Source: Enoplolaimus lenunculus (taxonomy: Eukaryota > Nematoda > Enoplea > Enoplida > Thoracostomopsidae). From it: a DNA stretch of 64,000 nucleotides. This document shows, piece after piece, positions 12,201-23,131 of this stretch. A program made the translations under genes and the position numbers. Where the stretch lies: the NCBI GenBank assembly GCA_030248215.1, contig JASANG010001737.1, forward strand, positions 124,001 to 188,000. The letters are read 5' to 3'. Under the pieces are notes generated by a model. It was given only the letters and a program-made list of their open reading frames with translations, ran no database searches and was not told where the DNA came from. Position 1 is the first letter of the stretch, and the number at the start of each line of letters is the position of its first letter.

Positions 12201-13919
12201 AACTATTCGTCTATTTTCTGCTTTTCGTAAGAGCCATTAAAACGACAGGCATCATAATAGTGACTGTTGGCTTGTTGCCAATTTCACTGGCATAGCAACA
12301 CAGACATGTTTCATAGCCGTGTTGTTGTGGTTGTTGTGTTGTTGTTGTTATTGCCTTTGTCGATCAATTGTTTCCGTGTTGAAAAGGGGCGTATACTTCA
12401 TGTGTAGCATATGGGGAATATATCCGTCTGAAATTTCCGGCGAGACCAGCAAAGCATGGTTTATGTACAGGCTTAAAATAATAACCTGATTGCGGTATGA
12501 GTAAGTTTCAAATATGGCTTTTGTTGACTTACCATCCGTATTTAAGGGTAATGATTAGGATTTGCCGTTTTCCCACGCTGTATAAATGTCGCGGAAGACT
12601 TTTTGAGGGACGAAACTAAGCGTGTACGTCTCACTCAGTACGTTTGCGCTCAAAAATATGAAGTTTCAATCCTCGGCAGCCCCAGAAATGGATCGTAGCT
12701 GTGCGGCCCTGTTGGCTTGTTGCCAATTTCACTATCATAGCAACCAATATATCATATGTTTCTTTGTTTTTTTGATGGTCAATTGTTGCTACCGTGTTGT
12801 GTGTTGCACGTTATAAGTGTTACGCTGATTTGTATATTTATAGCTCGGGTTGTTGTGGCTAGCTGAAGGTAGCAGGGACGTATACGCAGAGCGGATATGG
12901 CGTAAGCCAATCTGGTATTCAGGCTAATTACTAATTGGCCTGGGCCAATCTGTTATTGTGAGCAAATAGCAGAATAGCCAAGGCAAAAATACCGATTGTA
13001 AGATGTAGCAAAACTACAGTGATGTAGAACCAACGCTGATTGGTTAACGGTATTGCGCCTGTCACACTTATCAAATGTGATTCGTCTATAAGTTCAATAC
13101 CTTTTTCAGCAACACAACTCATCCCGCTATTAAATTTGTACGCTTTAGACTAACAAAAAATACTAAATATACACTTCGAACGTTAAAAACCTATTTAAGG
13201 TCGAGGGCCCGAGCTGCCACACCATGTTGGGGGCCTTTACCATGAAATTTGTGGGGAGCCCCAACCCCTGCTGCTCCGGTACTGTTGAGGTCCACATAGG
13301 CACATAAGCAATTAAACCACATGCTGATATAAACGATTTCATTTTGAGTTGTGATAAAAAGCAACAAAAAACTTTTGCGTTACTATAGAGTTTAAATACT
13401 TCATTTACTGGAGTATCATGTCTGGCATATTTTTTTCACAAAGCGATGTGATTTTGGCAAAATAACACTCTTTAGCATTCGATCATTTTAGGTAGCATTG
13501 TGCCCCCCACCCCCAATATTAATTTGCTTCTTGCGCCGCTGTTCATTTCCCATCAAAATTTGAATTTTCAAACAAAATCGATATGTTTCGCTTCCAAAAT
13601 CCCCCCTATGACCGTAAAACTTACGAAAAACTTTGACATTTAAGTCGAATAATGGTTTTAAATCATCGTCATTTGATCAGTATTCAATGAGTTGGTGCCT
13701 TCTCGACCCATTGACCGCAGCCAAAACAGTTTTTTGCACCATTCGACTCAGCTCGACAATCTGCATCGAGGACTTGTGTGCTTCAATCCAACTAATATAT
13801 AATTCAGCCCCCCTCCTCAAATAATTATACCTTTTGAGTACTTTTTTGCAGATAAGTATCTCACCGTGTCAGCAGCCCCGCCTCTGGAATTGTTTTATAC
13901 TTGTGATTTTAAGAAGTGA
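5767..13919 (+). CDS. tentative four-exon gene of unknown function
   Basis: Proposed exons 5767-5936, 5979-6124, 9208-9375 and 13852-13919 join in one frame to about 183 residues. Support: each edge is GT-AG (CCGAGAAG|gtgaat, AATTTTAG|, CTGG|gtaaat, GTTTAG|, CTATG|gtattg, TTTTTTGCAG|), phases agree at all three junctions, and exon 4 ends in TGA. The first intron would be only 42 bases, far shorter than others here, which weakens the model. The middle reads DPAVYVASCIGLANHVLVSV, then SLRKLGERTILFSFGAMASL. This loosely recalls the Asn-bearing loop and G-x-R-x-x-x-F-S-Y-G strand of HMG-CoA synthase/thiolase-fold enzymes, but the flanks do not match and no name is given. In exon 4 a second frame stays open to a donor at 14044 (KNSYPSLQKLKVSPPETPV), so the 3' end may differ. 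Confidence 0.3.
6206..6281. repeat. (TTA)n microsatellite
   Basis: About 75 bases of TTA repeats with two TATA interruptions. It lies in the second proposed intron of the tentative gene. Confidence 0.95.
6705..6850. repeat. P-family small element (poly-C rich)
   Basis: Starts GGCCAGGGAGGTTCAGCCCC, has CCCCCTAGAAAATTTT and ends GAGCTGGCTACTGGCC. Related sequences lie at 58010-58160 and perhaps 14700-14830. The ends suggest short imperfect inverted repeats. Confidence 0.5.
6851..9207. other. proposed intron/intergenic, no recognised feature
   Basis: GT-rich stretches and short frames only. A short (GTT)n run lies at 8561-8580. Nothing else supported. Confidence 0.35.
10200..10431. repeat. degenerate CCGGA-type repeat
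   Basis: GATGCGGATATTGAG and CGGAACCGTATATCC steps resemble 4068-4162. It abuts the octamer-array element that follows. Confidence 0.35.
10432..11747. repeat. octamer-array element, copy 2 (longest)
   Basis: Bounded by TATTGAGCGAAGCTCG at the left and GCTTCGCTCAA at the right, so the ends are inverted repeats. In between are about seven degenerate units of roughly 180 bases, most with a form of TATGCAAATTAGCTATTAG. One unit block (from 10936) is repeated again from 11170, a local duplication. The right end carries AATCGGTTCAGCCGTTCC and GGACGGACGGACATCC, mirroring the other copies. Confidence 0.8.
11748..12895. other. intergenic, no recognised gene
   Basis: A GC-richer patch at 11745-11905 is open in two minus-strand frames but shows no domain or codon signal. 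The remainder is repeat-like, including short GTT runs near 12340. Confidence 0.35.
12896..13097. repeat. CCAAT-rich repeat, copy 1
   Basis: Aligns over about 200 bases with 29180-29385: CCAATCTG.TATTCAGGC, AATTACTAATTGGC, GGGCCAATCTG, CCAACGCT, GTATTGCG.CTGTC and ATAAGTTCAATA. It has internal short inverted repeats around ATTGGCC/GGCCAAT. Confidence 0.65.
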
Positions 13920-14569
13920 AAACGGCAGAATGAAAAACTCATACCCGAGTTTACAGAAACTTAAGGTCTCGCCTCCCGAAACACCCGTGAAAAATAATTA
14001 TACGACGCCAGTGTCCGGGGGTTCTATTTATTTTTCGCATACAGGTGAATTGAATTATATATTAGCATATGGTTTTCGGTCCATTTATTCGAGCTTATTA
14101 TACGTATATATATTATGTTTGGTACTCATTGCCTTTGAATTTGGCTCGCTATTGATTAATTTCATAAGCCGCAGTCCTGGGGCAGTTGGTGTTTTGTGGT
14201 TTCATGAGAGATTCGCGATCTCATTTGTTTGTTTTTTTGCTTCTTGACAAGTCACGGTATGCAATAGCGAGGGAACGGGTAGCTGATATGTAACGTTTCC
14301 CGAAATTTGTGAAGAGACAAGAACATCGTTTTCTCGTTCAACTACGATCACTCGTAGAATAAACGTTTACATGATGGTATACCCTCCTGAGATGAAATTT
14401 TGGCCACAACCATTACAATAGCAGCGTTGTCATTGTTTTGTTATTTTTAGTCAGTCTATTTGCTTGTTATGGTAAGACTGATCCGTTCGTGCTTCAGTTG
14501 ATGGTGGGGTATCATCGTGTTTGAGTTGGAAGTATACACCTATACGATACTGTTATCAGAGAGAAGTTA

Positions 14570-14615
14570 TATATATATGTATATATATATATATATAATT
14601 TATATATATATTTTA
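14570..14615. repeat. (TA)n microsatellite
   Basis: TATATATG/TATATA tract. Confidence 0.9.
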
Positions 14616-14699
14616 GTGTAGTGAGTGAAAAATTTTTTAGCGCGTGTACTAGTGTCTTTTTCACGCATACGCATATTCAGAAATTTGGTGATGATGTAT

Positions 14700-14830
14700 C
14701 CCCAGGGTCGAAGCCAGTTTGCTAAAAATGTTTCTGGAGGGGCATAGAATGTTTTTTGTTGACTTAAAAACAAAGTCGAAAATTTTCTGGGGGGTATTTC
14801 ACCCTAATTCCTTATAGGCTACGGACCCGT
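14700..14830. repeat. possible P-related small element
   Basis: GGTCGAAGCCAG at the left and GGCTACGGACCC at the right, with a G-rich middle. This is the layout of the P family, but only weakly similar. Confidence 0.3.
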
Positions 14831-15211
14831 GTATCCCGTATGTAACGTCCCTGGTTTGTTTTGTGTATTTGCCAAAATTCAACAGATGGTGTTGGTTATG
14901 GAAAAAAGAAAACCCAGAAAACATTAATTTTTTATGGTTTCGTTTATGTTTCGACGTACGAATGTACGAAGGTTTAAGTATAGGTATATGCCATGTACAT
15001 TGGGTTTATGTGTATGTCGTGGTTTGAATAGCAGATTGGTATACGACATATACGATGGTTCATAGACGGAGTCTTTGTGTGGTGAATATTATTCAGGTCT
15101 TCCTAAAATTACGGCTCTGACTGCTAGAGAATGTAGCCGAACGATATCGTTTAAGCATTTTAATGAAGTATTTTTACAGTTTTCCGCTTTCATAGTTGAG
15201 GGATAGGGCCA

Positions 15212-15430
15212 ATATAAAAAAACAGGGGCGGAACAGTATTATAAGCATACTCCTAAAGCCCAAGCTTAAGCGTTAGAATGAGCATATTCCTAAGTCTAAG
15301 CCTAAGCCTCAGCGTAAGAATGAGCATATTCCTTAGGTTAAGGCTAAGGCGAACAAAAATAATTATTCTAAAGCTTAAGCTTATTCTATTGCAGTCCCAC
15401 AGAAAAGCGTTCCGCCGCTGATCTTTACAT
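15212..15430. mobile_element. T-family miniature inverted-repeat element with TTAGGC-like hexamers
   Basis: Left end ACAGGGGCGGAACAGTATTA. Right end GCGTTCCGCCGCTGATCTTT followed by ACAT, the reverse complement of the family terminus ATGTAAAGATCAGGGGCGG. The interior has CCTAAG and CTAAGCC hexamers in both orientations. Confidence 0.75.
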
Positions 15431-16497
15431 GGGCCGCGTAACCCTAATGTTATGTATATGTATGTGCTATTTTGGAGGACCATATGGTTTGTGCTTATTA
15501 TATCAATAATGGGTTACGTTTGCGTTAATAACGCACATATTGATTGATTAACTAATGCACACTCTCGATGGCTTTAAGTCACACGATAATATTGTTTTGG
15601 TCACCCCCCCTCACATCATCATCATCATTACTTATACAACTCTGAATATAGCGATAGGAATTTATGGTTGCGTATTTTGATTTAACAATATTCGGCTGGC
15701 TATTGAACGAGTTACGCTAATATCAGTCTGTCTATTGATTATACGTAATTATAGCTGGACCCAGGATGCGCAATTTTCACACGGTTCCAAGTGCCAACAG
15801 AGGTTAATTTTCATTATTGTAAGCATTCGCGTACACTAGCGGATAGTAGGAAGTAGCCGATTGGAAGTGTGTAAAAAAGTCAAATTTTTTTATATTTATT
15901 TTGATATTAAATTGTGGTATTGTAGTCGATCGACTAACTACTAAATTTCAAAATTTTCAAATCCCTCTACGTGCGAGCGATGCGAACGTGGATTGGTCGG
16001 CGACCGACGTGCGAGACTACGTATGTGGTCGCCCAAGTTGAAACAGTATCCTGGATGATTTTTGCTGTCTGCCAAAATTCGCTGCGAGCAGCCAATTAAT
16101 TTTGTTTATTTTGTTTTGTTGCGCAACGTGAAACCAACCATATTGTAGTTAATGTTTATTTTTAGTAATTTTTTTTTGTGTTTTTTGTGGATTTTTTTTC
16201 GTCTTGCCAACGTATTCTAAGACGTGCTAGAGTTGTCTGGTTTGGGCTGTGATGGTGGTTGCCGTTTTCCCACAATTTTTAATTACCACACACTACACTG
16301 GACACCGGTCGTCACGGATGTAGAGCTGTTTGGTTTGTGTTCATTCACTTCCGACATACTTTACGAATTTTCAGATTTTGGCATATCTTAGGCTTAAATT
16401 TAGGTTTCGGTTTGGGCTTGGGTTCAGGCTTGGGAAATTTTGGATAATACTTATTCGTCGCCGTCATGGTTTTGAACTTTTCGCAAGAATTACAGGC
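15431..16497. other. intergenic, nothing recognised
   Basis: No long frames. A (CAT/ATC)n patch lies at 15614-15627. Confidence 0.35.
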
Positions 16498-16687
16498 AAC
16501 GGCGGATCCGAAAGTTTGTGACACAGCGCGGACGGGAGAGCTGGTAAAAGTTATGAAACGCAGAGTTTTTTTTACTGTATACAACATAATATGTTCCAAT
16601 TTTGCGAGGAACGAAAATTGAAAGGTAGATATTTTATCACAAAAACTGTTCTGAGGGGGGCGTACGCCACCATACTGCCCTCCACTG
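16498..16687 (-). mobile_element. GGATCCGC-ended small element, inverted copy
   Basis: CGGCGGATCC at the left, then GTTTGTGACAC, TTATGAAACGCAG, TTTTATCACAAAAAC and GGGGGGCGTACGCC. These read, in reverse complement, like 17672-17873, so the two form an inverted pair about 1 kb apart. Confidence 0.55.
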
Positions 16688-17671
16688 CATTCGCTAGTGA
16701 TAAACGGGTACGTATTGGTTTTCAAAGCGTATTTTTTAATATGTGCAGTTTTAATAAATGAACGCAGTCTGGATTGTTGCACATTTTGCATTAATTAAAT
16801 TGTGCATATTGCGTAAGTACTGGTGGCTAAGCAGGGCGACTGCTGCTTCGTTGAACAGGTCTGTATTTGTTATTGTACCACCTGCCTGTGGGCTATGGCA
16901 TTATTCAAATACGTATTTATAGAGAGGGATAAAGGGTGTATAAATATATTTGTTTCCAAATTTTATTGAGATAACAAAAAGCGTTTCGAGCAAGCTTCAC
17001 CATAACCTATCTGATTGTAAAAATATGCAAAAAATTCGTTTGCATGAAGTAATGCCATCACGGGATGAAATGCTGGCTGTATGTTATGTTGGTTTTAACT
17101 TGAATATGGTGTCGTTTAGTAAAGATGGGCCATTGCTTGGATGCTGGGGTACGCGAGGTCCGCTCCAAACCCATCGTACGACGAAGGTCCCGCCTATCAG
17201 TGTCAAAATGGTGATTAAAGTACGTCAATACCTGTCAAAATGAAACTGTCTCGTGTTTACGATTGATAAGCACCGCGCGACTGGGAGGCCAAACGCCATT
17301 TGAGTGCTAAATTATCTTATATTCCTAATTTATGCTCCGCCGAATGGAATATAAATTAATACCTACTCTTCGATAGCAATTTTGAACCTCAAAATCGATT
17401 TTTTAAACAATTCTTCTAATCTGGGTGTGGAATACAGTACCGCGGCTGCCGGCCTCTGCTGCTCCCTTGGGACGAGCCTTCCGGCACCTGCACCCCTCGG
17501 CATTCGGCAATACTGCGCCGACATGCAGTTTCAAAACGTTGTGCTCTTTCAACGTAATTCAAATTGGGAATATCGTTATTCGTACTGTTGCTTTTAGCGC
17601 GGTTCGCTCGTGATTGGTCAGCAACCGCCCCGTGCATAGGGCCCCGTTTCATATGCTCGTGGGAGGAAGGA
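16688..17671. other. unassigned; one open stretch without a recognised domain
   Basis: 16950-17243 (+) stays open for 97 codons (contains MPSRDEMLAVCYVGFNLNMV) but starts with TTG, has no clear splice sites and no family match. A GC-rich patch at 17440-17520 is open in several frames. Neither is called a gene. Confidence 0.3.
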
Positions 17672-17873
17672 TCACTAGTGGATCCCCAGGGGCGGGGCGG
17701 AGGGCGTACGCTCCCTCAACAGAAAATGCTTGTGTGATAAAATGGTCTGGTCTCTACCTTACAATTTTTTTCCTCTCGAAAAATTGGCACGCATATGTCG
17801 CATGCAGTAAAAATTGTGTTTCATAACTTTTGCCGGTTCACCCTGCCGTAACAAATTTGTGGATCCGCCGCTG
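17672..17873 (+). mobile_element. GGATCCGC-ended small element
   Basis: Left CACTAGTGGATCCCCAGGGG, right GTGGATCCGCCGCTG. The interior matches 16498-16687 in opposite orientation. The ends resemble the C family (CAGTGGCGGATCC). Confidence 0.55.
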
Positions 17874-19529
17874 CGATGGATGCGATGACCGCGGCATTAT
17901 GAATGTTTAAGGCAAAATATGTGGTAAAGGCCAAACTTGCAACTTCCTAAAGCAAATCATTTATGGGTTTGCAATTTGCCTAACTGTTAGTAATTAATGT
18001 TTTGCTTGTATCTAAAGTGAAAACGGACAAAAACGATTTGCTATCGTCCGAAAAGTCTCAGAGTCTCTTACTTTTTGGCTAAAATTTAAATGCTTTACAA
18101 CCTACTGCATGTGTCCAAATTTTACTATTTGATAGCTGTATAATTCCTTGCATGTCCCTCTGTTGTTGACCCTCTAGCGTGTTGTATATAGCAAGCTACT
18201 ATGTACGGGGCCGGTGCTGTGGTTGCGTAGTATAAAACTATGAACAATGTTTTCATACAACTGTTGTTAGTCTTGCACATATGGATAGATAAGATATACG
18301 TATATGTGCGTGGATTTAACGGAGTATTTTATATATTTTAAACGAATGTTGAATATTTTATATCTCTGTAGAGTTTATTTTCGAAAAATACGTGCTCGCT
18401 GGCAAAATTTGAGTGTAAAAAGTTGTTGTTGATGCGGTTAATGACATTGAGTTGAATGCTTGGAGGTTGAACTGAGGGTGGCTTTTGAGATAGCGTGGGC
18501 TGCATATCGCGGTTTGAATGCTTATTTAGCACAAAAAACGCTGGTTGTATGTATACTAAGTAGCTTATACTAAAAAATTTTTTATCAAAAATTATACAGG
18601 CAATGGTGTGAGAAAAATCCAAGAAGCAGGCGTAATTATGGGATCAATCTCATTTCAGGTATAAGGACGTATTAAAAGTTGTTTGCGAGCGAGCGTAACG
18701 GGTGAAAATATTTGTTTGTAACCTATAAGATCCCAGTAGGTTGTGCAACTGCCTGTGTTGAAAGTGATAATGTTGTAGTGTCTGTGAAAAAAATCGAGAT
18801 ATATTCCATCTATTCTCTCGTAGGTGGAGATATGGAATATGACCCTCCCTAGGAATTTAATAAAATAGTTCATTTTATAGATTTCGACGCTCAGAGTTCA
18901 ACGGTGTCATTTTGAGCGCTGCAGGGTCCCGGTTCTATAGTTATCGCCCTTTGTGCAAACAACAATCGAATTTGTGAAAAGAATAAATTTGGTTAAACTT
19001 ACATTTTACGAACATGTAAATTATTGATACTTCCTGTTCCAATACTTCCTGATCCAATCTATGCGTGTTTGCACTATAATTTTGAGGGTCATAACTTCTG
19101 AACCGTTGGTCATGCAGCCATAAGAACGGTACCGTTGAATTCAGCTCGTCGAGATCTATAGGATGGACAACTTTTTATCAAAATCCTAAAAGGTCCAGAT
19201 TCCTTCCCCCCACCCTATCTTATACACACGCGTACCAAGGAAGGATCTCTGTTACGGTAGAACTTTGTATTGGCCTTTCAATTACAATATGCGCCGTTCG
19301 GCTAGTTTTAACACAAAATGTCAAAAGACTTCCGCCCTTCGCGCAAGGTTTACTTAATAATTTTAACGCCGATTTCACTTATCAGGCTTAATAACATTTT
19401 GTAGCTTTTTGTACTGAAAATGTTATTTTTTGGGATTTGAGCTCAGAAAAATTCTGCATTCACCAGAATCAGTCAAGTTTTTTCTAAGCCAGAGAAAGCG
19501 GTTTTGATTGTTTTTTCTTATCCTCCCTG
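17874..19529. other. intergenic, nothing recognised
   Basis: AT-rich with short frames. The sequence just before the next array (about 19080-19520) looks repeat-derived but has no partner in the window. Confidence 0.35.
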
Positions 19530-20725
19530 TTATTGAGCGAAGCGAAACTCAGAGCGAAGCTCGGAGTTTCGCGAAGCGTTTTATGTTTTGTACTTGGGGT
19601 TGAAAGGTGGATGTCCGTCCGTCCGTCTGTCCGTCCGAAAAGAATCTCAGGAACGGCTGAACCGATTTCGATAAACTTTTTTGTTTCAAAGTCAGTTATC
19701 CTGGGGTGTTAACCTCGCATTGGGGTTTTAAAATTTTAGGCCGTTTATTAGCTACAGGCTAATTTGCATAATTAATTAAGCCTAAATTATGACTTTCCAC
19801 AATACTTCACTAATTATTACAGTTAGAAGCAATCTAATTTTAGCATTAAAGGGTTTTTGGATACGAGAAATCTGCGTAAACTGTTTACAACCCCCCAAAA
19901 CCGATAACTGAGCAGTTAGCTAATAGATAATTTGCATATTAGCAGTTAGTAAGCCTAAATTAGGACTTCTTACAATATTTCACTAATTATTAAGGTTAAA
20001 AGCAATATAATTTCAGCAATGAAGGGTTTTTAGGTGCGAGCAATTTGAATAAATTGTTTACAAACATCTCAAACCGATAATTGAATAGTTAGCTAATAGC
20101 TAATTTACATATTAGCTTAATTGACAAGACAAAACCTGGACTTTTTAAATTATTTCAATAATTGTTAGGGTTTACTGAAGGTTTTTGGTGCGAGGAATCT
20201 AAATAAATTGTTTACAAACGTCTAAAACCGAAAAACCGATAATTGAGTAATTAGCTATTTGGTGCGAGGAATCTGAATAAATTGTTTACAAACGTCTAAA
20301 ACCGAAAAACCGATAATTGAGTAATTAGCTAATAGATAATTTGCATATAAGTATAATTGATAAGCCTAAATTAGGCGTTTTTACAATGTTTCCCTAATTA
20401 TTAGGGTTACAAGCAATCTAATTTCAGCAATAATGGCTTTTTGGGTGCGAGGAATCTGAATAAATTGTCTAAACACCTTTAACAGCAATTGTCGAATAGT
20501 TAGCTAATACGTAATTTGCATATTTGCTTAATTAACAAGACAAAATTAGGACTTTTTAAATTATTCCAATAATTACTAGGGTGGCTGAAGGGTTTTTGGG
20601 TGCGAGGAATCTGAGGAAATTGCTTAAAAATCTTCAAAACTGATAAATGAATAGTTAGCTAACAACTAATTTGCATATTACCTTAATTGCTTACGTGCGG
20701 TCGAGCTTCGCTCAATAAATGTAGT
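19530..20725. repeat. octamer-array element, copy 3
   Basis: Inverted orientation relative to 10432-11747. It opens TATTGAGCGAAGCGAAACTC, then GTCCGTCCGTCTGTCCGTCC and GAACGGCTGAACCGATTTCG. About six units with TAATTTGCATATTAGC follow, and it closes with GAGCTTCGCTCAATA. A local duplication is visible near 20165-20330, where the 'TTTGGTGCGAGGAATCT' block is repeated. Confidence 0.8.
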
Positions 20726-22639
20726 CCAACTACGACTGTTATACGCGATACGTTCCCGAAATACTGCTGCATTGATTACGTAATACGTGTATTACAGCAT
20801 TGTTTTTATTTGTTATGATTGTAACAAACACGTTGTACAGACATGAAGGATCACAATGTGTGAGAGCTAAAAATAGCAGCAAGTTCGCCAGCTAAAATTC
20901 AATATTCTAGCGCTGGTAGCTTCGTAACGTTAACTGTCGAAGCTGGACGGGTTTACATTTCGTGGAATTTTAGTATTATAGTTCAGGGGTGTGAAAATGA
21001 TTTCAGTTCGTTCGACAATGAATAATATTGTTTAATAAAAAAATTTTTTTCACATGGCCTAGAATCCAGAAGTGTTCATACAAAAACCTGTTACTAGCGC
21101 TTTCTGTCGTGTCCCGATAAGTTTTGGGTGTGGATGTATCGTTTTTATACCCTTGCATACAAATAGAATTACTGTTAGCGTGTAGGGCTGCCATAGATTG
21201 GTTATCGTTGGTTGTGTAAATCTGTTGGTAAAACAGTATATATCTGTGATGTGTTTGGTGTTGAGTTACAATAGACATTTTAGTTTTAATATTCTGTTCA
21301 TTGCATCATAAAAGCAGGGATGTCGTGTAGACCCAACCAAAGAAGAACGGGAAGACTACGTAGCGCCCTTCTACTCATCCTTCGGGTGGAGAGGCAAAAT
21401 TGTTTTAGTGAAACTAAATTTTGACCTACGGTTGGTTTGCTGCAGGTTCAAGCTGGCCGTATTATTGTTGAATATTTGCAAAAAGCTGTTGGGGGGCTCT
21501 TGTTCTTCTGGCTGGAGAAATTGCGTGAATGATGATTCATCATGGAGTAGGCTTTCAATTCGCGATTGTGTAGTTGTATACGAGTATATATATAATATAT
21601 ATATTTATTTATTTATTTATTTATATATTTGCTTTGATAATGTGCAACGCCAAGTCACGAGTTTAAGCCGAATTTGTTCTGTTTTAGCTTAGCTATTTAG
21701 AATGTCTACTGTGTTTGCGTGGTTGTGAAGCTAGCTACACTGTAGCAAACGCCATGCCTTAAAAGATTTCGTTGTTATATGTTTTGTTCAAATATTTTCT
21801 GATTTATATTGGTTAGGCGGAGAGACATCGCTGAAATTCGAGTTTAAGTCAATATTTTTTACTCAAGTTTAGTAGCTTAAATTTAAGTCAGAAACGTTTT
21901 TAATAAGGATTTCTATTTGTAGAATTAGTTGAGGTTATTCGAAACTGGTACTACGTAGTTGTAATCTTGTGGTTCAGAGTTTCTAATGAAATGAAAATAA
22001 CACGACTTGCAGTTGTGCGTTTATAGGAAAAGTTTCGAATTTTAAGGTTACGTAACGTTTGACGTTTTGGCGTAAATCACGAAACTGGCTTAAAGTTAGA
22101 GGTCAGTTTAAGTTATATGTCTTTGCAACCAGCCATTATCGGTTTTATTGCAGAGTGACGGGCTACTACGTATATACTACTGAAAGCCCGGTCTATTATT
22201 AATATATATACTTCATATAGAATATAAATGAAATTAAAATATTTTCTATTTTATTAGCAAAATTTCTACATTTGTCTATTGTTTGTTGCTGGTCGATTGA
22301 ATTTGGCAAATAATTCGCCAGAAGAAAGCTAAAAGCTAATATGGTTAATAAAGTAATATAAAAACTACGTCATACTGACGTGTGCTCTCAGTAACGATAC
22401 AAATAATACGGGTAAAACAGTAACATAGATTGATTTTTTTATGTACACAACACTGTGATTTTAGTGCGTTTTGTGCGATTTGGCCAAAAATAATTTTCAT
22501 CGTCTGTTTATATTTTGTCGCTGAAATATTCCGAATGCTGTGTTTATTGGTGATTTGGGGTATGGAAACGTTTCGCTCAATCGTTAAAGAACCAAATTTA
22601 CTCAAGTTTTAAGAAAGCAATATTCGTAACGGCAGCGCT
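20726..22639. other. intergenic upstream of AMPK gamma
   Basis: Short frames and an AT-rich (TTTA)n/(TA)n tract at 21577-21632. No gene seen. Confidence 0.4.
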
Positions 22640-23131
22640 GGTAAACCCAGTAGACTAACTTATATTATTGGATTGGACGCATTGTGGTAACTGTAAGGTC
22701 AGTCGATCACGGCTTATTGTTACAGCGAAAACACGCTGAAAGTCTCCAGGAGCTATTTTGTTTTTGGTTTGGTTTGTTTTTCGTTATCCCAACTTGAAGT
22801 AACACGAAACGGAGTAACCGTAAACGCACGCCGAAAGTTGCCGACGCTGAGAAGAATAAATTGCTACATTGTTTTGCTGACGTCTTGTAGCTGGTATTGG
22901 ATTGCAATTTCAAGTTAGCACACTTTCGCAAGTTTGGTGCAGTCTGGCAAAGTATCGATATTGTTAGCTGTAGTCCAGTTAGCTATTCGCAAATTAGAGG
23001 CTTTGTAATTCAAGTTCAGCTTGCGCGTGCGCCAACGACAGAACGTCTTAGCGTTTGTTGGATGTTTGGCATTTTTTATCGGTGATCCTGCTATTTCAAG
23101 TTGAAAAAAGTGGATAAGTTGCGGCTTCAAC
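22640..23131 (+). promoter_or_regulatory. probable 5' untranslated/promoter region of AMPK gamma
   Basis: About 490 bases with mixed composition and no high-copy repeat lie directly before the start codon. No convincing TATA box or initiator was identified, and the transcription start is unknown. The call rests only on position, so an upstream non-coding exon or a trans-splice acceptor cannot be excluded. Confidence 0.35.

Noticed and set aside
16345-16791. 148-codon minus-strand frame with Pro-Lys repeats
   Set aside because: The Pro-Lys part is a shadow of CCCAAGCCTGAACCC-like hexamer repeats, and the rest covers a miniature element.
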